A stretch of 9,062 nucleotides of DNA, taken from assembly GCA_030428745.1 (NCBI GenBank), contig JAUIEG010000074.1, positions 1-9,062 on the forward strand, written 5' to 3'. Each line of letters opens with the position of its first letter. Positions within the stretch are counted from its first letter, which is position 1. The position numbers and the translations under genes were made by a program. Below are positions 5,732 to 9,062 of the stretch, one piece after another. Under the pieces are notes generated by a model. It had not been told where the DNA came from. It saw nothing but the letters and a program-made list of their open reading frames with translations, and searched no databases. Source of the stretch: Alphaproteobacteria bacterium (lineage in GTDB: Bacteria; Pseudomonadota; Alphaproteobacteria; Caulobacterales; Parvularculaceae).

Positions 5732-6766
5732 TCAGTTTTTTGCTAATCCATGCGCGGCGTAAAGAGCCGAAGCAATGACGATCAGGGCGCCCGCCTGATG
5801 GAGAAGGCCGAGGGCGACTGGCGTCGCGGCGAGCACGGTCCACACGCCAAGCACGATCTGAAGTCCCACCGCTGCGAGCACGAGCCGCGCGCGCGCCTCA
5901 TACCGCGCCTTGCGCGCAGCGAGATAAAACCAGACGGCGGCGCCCGCGAGAAGATAAGCGCCGATACGGTGGTTGAACTGCACCGCCGCCATGGTCTCGA
6001 AGAGATCGTGGAAAGTCGCAGGCGTGTTGAAATACCCGTCAGGAAAAAACTTGCCGTCCATCAGGGGCCATGTGTTGAAGGTGCGCCCTGCCCGGAGCCC
6101 CGCCACGAAAGCGCCGAGCACCATCTGCGCAAAGACGCCTCCCGCGAGCGCCAAAGCGCCAATGCGAAACTTTTCCGGCGCTGCAATTTTTTTCTGAGGC
6201 CAGAGATCGAGCGCCAGCCAGAACATCGCAGCGAATAAAAGCACCGCCAAAGACAGATGCGCCGCAAGCCGGTACTGACTGACATCGACACGATCCGCGA
6301 GGCCCGACGACACCATCCACCATCCGAGCGCGCCCTGCATGCCGCCAAGAACAAAAAGGCCTGCAAGTTTGATAGACAGATCACGCGTCAATTGCCTCGT
6401 CGCCGCGAAAAAAATCAGCGGCAGAAGAAACGCGAAACCAATGACGCGGCCCAGCAATCGGTGGCCCCACTCCCACCAGTAAATCTGTTTGAACTCGGCG
6501 AGGCTCATACCGAAATTCACTTCCTCATATTCAGGAATGGTTTTGTATTTCTCGAACTCCGACAGCCAGTCGGCCTCACTCATTGGCGGGATCGCGCCCG
6601 TAACGGGCCGCCATTCGACTATGGAAAGACCTGAATCCGTCAGCCGCGTAGCGCCGCCGACGATCACCATGGCGGCGACCAGTCCGCACATGACAAAGAG
6701 CCATAGGGCGACACGGCGGTTTGTGCTGGCGTTTTGCGAAGGAGTGCTGGAAATGCTAGAGGCCAT
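5732..6766 (-). CDS. ctaA: Haem A synthase, Cox15/CtaA type
   Basis: This 344-residue integral membrane protein oxidises the C8 methyl group of haem O to a formyl group, producing haem A for aa3-type cytochrome oxidase. About eight transmembrane helices arranged as two similar four-helix halves are visible, beginning at residues 19-38. The haem-binding histidines are all present: His102 in EWGHRLLGR, His170 in RLAAHLSL, His266 in FNHRIGAYL and His323 in LLHQAGAL; Glu99 precedes the first. The VGGATRLTDSGLSIVEWRPVTGAIPP block (in segments, 36-61) and the long first loop mark the Cox15-like group of proteobacteria and mitochondria. ATG at 6766 has AAAGGA (6772-6777) 5 nt upstream. It is divergent from the DUF2842 gene with a 70-bp spacer. 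Its presence implies an aerobic organism with a haem-A oxidase. Confidence 0.97.
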   Translation of the reverse strand: MASSISSTPSQNASTNRRVALWLFVMCGLVAAMVIVGGATRLTDSGLSIVEWRPVTGAIPPMSEADWLSEFEKYKTIPEYEEVNFGMSLAEFKQIYWWEWGHRLLGRVIGFAFLLPLIFFAATRQLTRDLSIKLAGLFVLGGMQGALGWWMVSSGLADRVDVSQYRLAAHLSLAVLLFAAMFWLALDLWPQKKIAAPEKFRIGALALAGGVFAQMVLGAFVAGLRAGRTFNTWPLMDGKFFPDGYFNTPATFHDLFETMAAVQFNHRIGAYLLAGAAVWFYLAARKARYEARARLVLAAVGLQIVLGVWTVLAATPVALGLLHQAGALIVIASALYAAHGLAKN

Positions 6767-6836
6767 GACGGTCCTTTAGGACATTTGTCTCTTTTACGCC
6801 CGCGACCCCGCGTCGCGGCCCCGACTGGAAGCGTCC
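6767..6836. promoter_or_regulatory. Shared 70-bp spacer between ctaA and DUF2842 gene
   Basis: Both genes must start transcription here or in each other's coding sequence. The spacer has a GTCCT/AGGAC repeat at 6771-6782, which contains the ctaA ribosome-binding site, and a 7-bp inverted repeat CCGCGAC/GTCGCGG at 6800-6818. I see no clear -35/-10 pair on either strand. Confidence 0.4.
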
Positions 6837-7058
6837 ATGAGCCCTCGCATCAAAAAACTGATCGGCTTTCTTCTCTTTCTGCCGGCGCTGATGCTTTATT
6901 TTTTCGCCGCGGCGGCGCTCGGCGAACTGGTGCCGAATATACAGCTTCTCAAGGCCGCCTATTTTCTCGTCGCCGGGATCGCCTGGGCCTTTCCGGCCCG
7001 CTATCTCATGGTCTGGATGGAGCGCGACCCGAATGAACCCAAAGGCTTGGACGGTTAA
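6837..7058 (+). CDS. DUF2842 small membrane protein
   Basis: The 73-residue protein has two transmembrane helices, about 8-29 (IGFLLFLPALMLYFF and onward) and 38-57, joined by a short loop. A basic N-terminus (MSPRIKKL) and the ending WAFPARYLMVWMERD with a polar tail match the DUF2842 family of short inner-membrane proteins known from Alphaproteobacteria. Its function is unknown. The gene begins 70 bp from the divergent ctaA start; proximity to haem A synthesis suggests, but does not show, a link to respiratory membranes. The Shine-Dalgarno is modest (GGAAG at 6827-6831). Confidence 0.85.
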   Translation: MSPRIKKLIGFLLFLPALMLYFFAAAALGELVPNIQLLKAAYFLVAGIAWAFPARYLMVWMERDPNEPKGLDG

Positions 7059-7096
7059 TTTTCCTAAAGGTTAAACTGGCAAGGCCGTTGCAAGTC

Positions 7097-7125
7097 CCGT
7101 TTCGAACCGCCGCAAGGCGAAACGG
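7097..7125 (+). promoter_or_regulatory. Hairpin overlapping the J-domain gene's RBS
   Basis: CCGTTTCG (7097-7104) and CGAAACGG (7118-7125) are perfect 8-bp reverse complements around a 13-nt loop. The 3' arm covers the first two bases of GGA at 7124-7126, the best Shine-Dalgarno candidate, 8 nt before the ATG at 7135. If transcribed, it could partly hide the ribosome-binding site. Confidence 0.5.
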
Positions 7126-7134
7126 AACCCTGAG

Positions 7135-7674
7135 ATGACCGTTTTCGATACAAAGCAGAAGACCTATCGGCATCGCAATGAGGCCAATGTCCTGCTGACG
7201 CTCGCGGGCGCCGACAAGCCTGTCCCCGCCACCATGTTCTTGAGCCTCGGTGAGCGCGCTTCCGATCTTCTTAATGACGGTCGCGCCTTTATCCCTGTCC
7301 GCCTTGGCGACGGCGAAACCATGATCATCGCCAAGAGCCAGATTGCAACGATCGTGGAAGGCAAGGCCAGCACGGAAGAAAGCGGCAAATCGAAAATCTA
7401 CGGCGAGGATTTTTCGACCAGTCAGAAACCAGAGGCGCCGCAGAAAAACTTCGACCCTTACGCCATGCTGCGCATCGCGCCGACAGCCAGCAACGAAGAA
7501 ATTCGCGCCGCTTACAAGGCGCGCATGAAGGCCGTCCATCCTGACACTTTCGCGTCGCTTGGTCTTGATGAAGAGATTTCGAAAGCCGCTGTTCTCGCGA
7601 CGCAGAAGGTCAATTACGCCTATCAGAAGATCATGCGCGAACGGGGCGCGGCCCAAGCCGACCGTACTGCCTAA
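7135..7674 (+). CDS. J-domain protein with a separate N-terminal domain
   Basis: This 179-residue protein has a C-terminal J domain (about 107-171): DPYAMLRIAPTASNEEIRAAY in segments, then the HPD tripeptide at His135-Pro136-Asp137, which triggers DnaK ATPase, and a last helix with NYAYQKIMRERG. The N-terminal part (about 15-75) is a different, probably beta-rich domain: NVLLTLAGADKPVPATMFLS, RAFIPVRLGDGETMIIAKSQ and IATIVEG. A polar linker (76-105) joins them. There is no Gly/Phe region, zinc centre or DnaJ C-terminal domain, so it is a specialised class III co-chaperone whose client would be set by the N-terminal domain. No signal peptide or membrane segment is seen, so it should be cytoplasmic. 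It ends 3 bp from the stop of a convergent gene. The DnaK partner is inferred from the HPD motif. Confidence 0.88.
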   Translation: MTVFDTKQKTYRHRNEANVLLTLAGADKPVPATMFLSLGERASDLLNDGRAFIPVRLGDGETMIIAKSQIATIVEGKASTEESGKSKIYGEDFSTSQKPEAPQKNFDPYAMLRIAPTASNEEIRAAYKARMKAVHPDTFASLGLDEEISKAAVLATQKVNYAYQKIMRERGAAQADRTA

Positions 7675-7677
7675 GTC

Positions 7678-8049
7678 CTAGTCCGGAATACAGTTATACT
7701 GGTTCCAGTCAGGTTGCTGGGAACAATAGGGCTGTGGCTCAACCTGTTCATTGGAAACGATAAAGGCGAGCGCCACCAGCGCCAGCGCCGCACCGCCTGC
7801 GGCAAGCCAGGGCATGGGCGGCATGGGAAAAGGGATGGCGTCGTCCTCGTCGTCGTCTTCTTTTTTGACGATGACCTCGGTTTCGTTTTCCTCGTCTTCA
7901 TCCTCATCGACGACAACGACGACGCGAGAATAGTCTGCGCCGGTTCCAGCGAACTGCGGCGTGGCCATATCGGGCGCGGAAAATCGCGTGTCCGCCTTCA
8001 GGCCTTCATTATCAGCCGGAACACCTTCGGGAAGTTCAAAGCGACTCAT
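7678..8049 (-). CDS. Acidic single-pass membrane protein, unknown function
   Basis: I do not recognise this 123-residue protein. The N-terminal 40 residues are polar and probably flexible. Then come VVVVVDEDEDEENETEV (43-59) and a second acidic run KEDDDEDD (63-70), a proline/methionine stretch PFPMPPMP (73-80), one transmembrane helix (about 81-98, LAAGGAALALVALAFIV), and a short tail with two cysteines (109 and 120) that could form a disulfide outside the cytoplasm. By the lack of a signal peptide the acidic N-terminus is probably cytoplasmic. The gene converges with the J-domain gene (3-bp gap) and follows the rhomboid gene on the same strand after a 154-bp gap. A TATAGT -10-like box is at 8084-8089. 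The ribosome-binding site is weak, but the ordered domain layout supports a real gene. Confidence 0.7.
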   Translation of the reverse strand: MSRFELPEGVPADNEGLKADTRFSAPDMATPQFAGTGADYSRVVVVVDEDEDEENETEVIVKKEDDDEDDAIPFPMPPMPWLAAGGAALALVALAFIVSNEQVEPQPYCSQQPDWNQYNCIPD

Positions 8050-8083
8050 TGACTGCTGCTACGCCCCCATGCCTCTCCAGCCG

Positions 8084-8089
8084 ACTATA
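8084..8089 (-). promoter_or_regulatory. -10-like box before the acidic membrane protein
   Basis: TATAGT on the minus strand matches TATAAT at five of six bases and is preceded by GC. Transcription would begin near 8077, giving a leader of about 28 nt. No good -35 is found at 16-18 nt spacing. The rest of the 8050-8203 gap holds no feature I can support. Confidence 0.4.
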
Positions 8090-8203
8090 GCACGCCTTCA
8101 AGCGCGGGAAAGTTCGCCGGGCCAGCGTTCAGGAGGCCGCCTAATCTTGAGGCATAAGCCATTGTTTTCCGGAACAAAGGGGCCACGCACCTGCAGCCAG
8201 CAC

Positions 8204-8800
8204 TCAGGAAAATATCTGGGCGACGATGCCAGGGCGCATGGCGATGGTCAAAATCACGCCGGCGATCGCCCCGGCGAGATGCGCCTCATGGGCGACGCGC
8301 CCGCCGAAGCGGCCGATCATATTGGCCGAAATGAGGATGTAGACCACGCCATAAACGATCGCTGGAATCGGGATCGGCACGAACATGAAATATATCGGGT
8401 ATAACGGCGCGAAGAGACAGAACGACAACACAACGCCGGAAACACCGTCAGACGCGCCAAGCGATGTGTAAGCGAGATTGTTTCGGTTCACGTAAAAAGA
8501 GACGATGCCGCTCGCGAGAACAGCGCCGAAGAAAATCACCAGAAAACCGTCAGTACCGAGAAGCCGTTCCACCGGCGGTCCGAAAAAGAACAGCGTCATC
8601 ATATTAAACAGGAGATGGAAATAATCTCCGTGCAGGAACGATGACGTAAAAATCCGATAGTGCTGCTTCGCATTGACAAGCGCACCCACATTGAAGGCGA
8701 ATGAGCCCACAAAGCCTCGATCGAAAGAAAGGCCGTATACGCTGGCCACGAGATTCGCGATGATGATGGCGTAGGTTGCAGGCGCGCCGGGGAGTTCCAT
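8204..8800 (-). CDS. Rhomboid-family intramembrane serine protease
   Basis: This 198-residue polytopic protein has about six transmembrane helices, the minimal rhomboid core. Family landmarks appear in order: SSFLHGDYFHLLFNMMTL (53-70) with His62 and Asn66 of the HxxxN motif that forms the oxyanion site, LGASDGVSGVV (114-124) with the nucleophile region, and AHEAHLAGAIAG (170-181) with the catalytic His174. Alignment by spacing with relatives of the form GASGAVSAV makes Ser117 the likely nucleophile, with Asp118 in place of the usual glycine; Ser121 in GVSG is the alternative. Rhomboids cleave membrane-helix substrates, which are unknown here. The gene follows the BolA gene with a 23-nt gap and is probably co-transcribed with it. 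The ribosome-binding site is weak (GGAAAAG about 9-15 nt upstream). Confidence 0.93.
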   Translation of the reverse strand: MELPGAPATYAIIIANLVASVYGLSFDRGFVGSFAFNVGALVNAKQHYRIFTSSFLHGDYFHLLFNMMTLFFFGPPVERLLGTDGFLVIFFGAVLASGIVSFYVNRNNLAYTSLGASDGVSGVVLSFCLFAPLYPIYFMFVPIPIPAIVYGVVYILISANMIGRFGGRVAHEAHLAGAIAGVILTIAMRPGIVAQIFS

Positions 8801-8823
8801 AACTATTGCTTTTCCATTCGGCC

Positions 8824-9062
8824 TTACGCCGCCGCTTCTTCCGGCGTCAGCGTTTTCATGGCGAGCGCATGAATCGGCCCTTGCAACTCCTCGCGCAAGA
8901 CATCGTTCACCATACGCTGACGAGCGACGCGGCTAAGCCCCTCGAAAGCGGACGCCACAATCAGAAGCCGGAAATGGGACTGGCCCCCTTCCCGGGCGCC
9001 GGCATGGCCCGCATGAAGGTGAGACTCGTCCGTCACCTCAAGCCGTTCCGGCTTGAACGCTC
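8824..9062 (-). CDS. BolA-family protein, 5' end outside window
   Basis: The visible 78 residues match BolA: AFKPERLEVTDESHLHAGHAG, then SHFRLLIVASAFEGLSRV in segments, QRMVNDVLREEL and IHALAMKTLTPEEA. The fold is a small alpha/beta KH-like domain. BolA proteins partner with monothiol glutaredoxins in iron-sulfur and iron homeostasis, and some bind DNA. The HFR and IHAL histidines correspond to positions involved in cluster or partner contact in the family. There is no cysteine in the visible part. A GTG at 9034-9036 could be read as a start, but the frame stays open to the window edge and encodes the conserved PERLEV strand, so the true start lies beyond 9062. The gene is just upstream of the rhomboid gene. 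Confidence 0.92.
   Translation of the reverse strand, partial: AFKPERLEVTDESHLHAGHAGAREGGQSHFRLLIVASAFEGLSRVARQRMVNDVLREELQGPIHALAMKTLTPEEAAA

Noticed and set aside
5722..5741. CTGAC/GTCAG hairpin followed by six T on the plus strand, looking like an intrinsic terminator.
   Set aside because: It is oriented against the gene it overlaps: ctaA runs on the minus strand and its stop codon is inside the stem, while the T-run is on the wrong side. No plus-strand gene precedes it, and the stem is only 5 bp.
7006..7656. Minus-strand open frame of 216 codons.
   Set aside because: Antisense to the J-domain gene, which carries an HPD motif and a full J domain.
7841..7925. Run of GTC/GAC/TCG trinucleotides resembling a microsatellite.
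   Set aside because: It encodes the Asp/Glu-rich run of the 123-residue membrane protein; the units are imperfect and explained by acidic codons.
1..9062. CRISPR array, tRNA, insertion sequence, phage integrase or toxin-antitoxin pair.
   Set aside because: Looked for on both strands; no regularly spaced repeats, no cloverleaf-like sequence and no transposase, integrase or toxin-like reading frames were seen.

Overview
The window looks like chromosomal DNA of an alphaproteobacterium. Three things point there: the partial ribosomal protein L13, a Cox15-type haem A synthase, and a small DUF2842 membrane protein, a family I know only from Alphaproteobacteria. Secreted lipoproteins resembling those of Hyphomonadaceae/Parvularculaceae hint at that part of the class, but this is weak inference. 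I see no tRNA, rRNA, CRISPR array, insertion sequence or phage gene.

Layout. (1) 1-344, minus: 5' part of rplM, preceded by a promoter-like region with an AT-rich upstream block and two inverted repeats (345-656). (2) 657-2370, plus: a two-gene unit of an exported protein of unknown function and a lipoprotein resembling a diverged beta-propeller phytase. (3) 5610-2388, minus: a MarR-family regulator, an S41-type peptidase lipoprotein starting 2 nt after it, and, 101 nt further on, a membrane-anchored serine hydrolase of the beta-lactamase/LACTB type. A cluster of TAATTGCA half-sites sits just before the MarR start and is the likely operator. This block has lower GC than its flanks by my hand counts. 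(4) 6766-5732, minus: ctaA, with a divergent DUF2842 gene at 6837-7058 sharing a 70-bp spacer. (5) 7135-7674, plus: a J-domain protein with an unrelated N-terminal domain. (6) 8049-7678, minus: an acidic single-pass membrane protein of unknown function, convergent with the J-domain gene. (7) 8800-8204, minus: a rhomboid-family intramembrane protease. (8) 9062-8824, minus: a BolA-family protein whose 5' end lies outside the window.

How it fits together. The flanks are housekeeping: translation (L13), cytochrome oxidase cofactor synthesis (CtaA), and BolA, a family linked to iron-sulfur/glutaredoxin functions. The middle (about 0.65-5.65 kb) is a cell-envelope accessory block of exported hydrolases and lipoproteins. 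The MarR/peptidase/hydrolase set is the best candidate for a small self-regulated system, but its inducer and substrates cannot be read from the sequence. I did not find a clearly new defence or mobile system.
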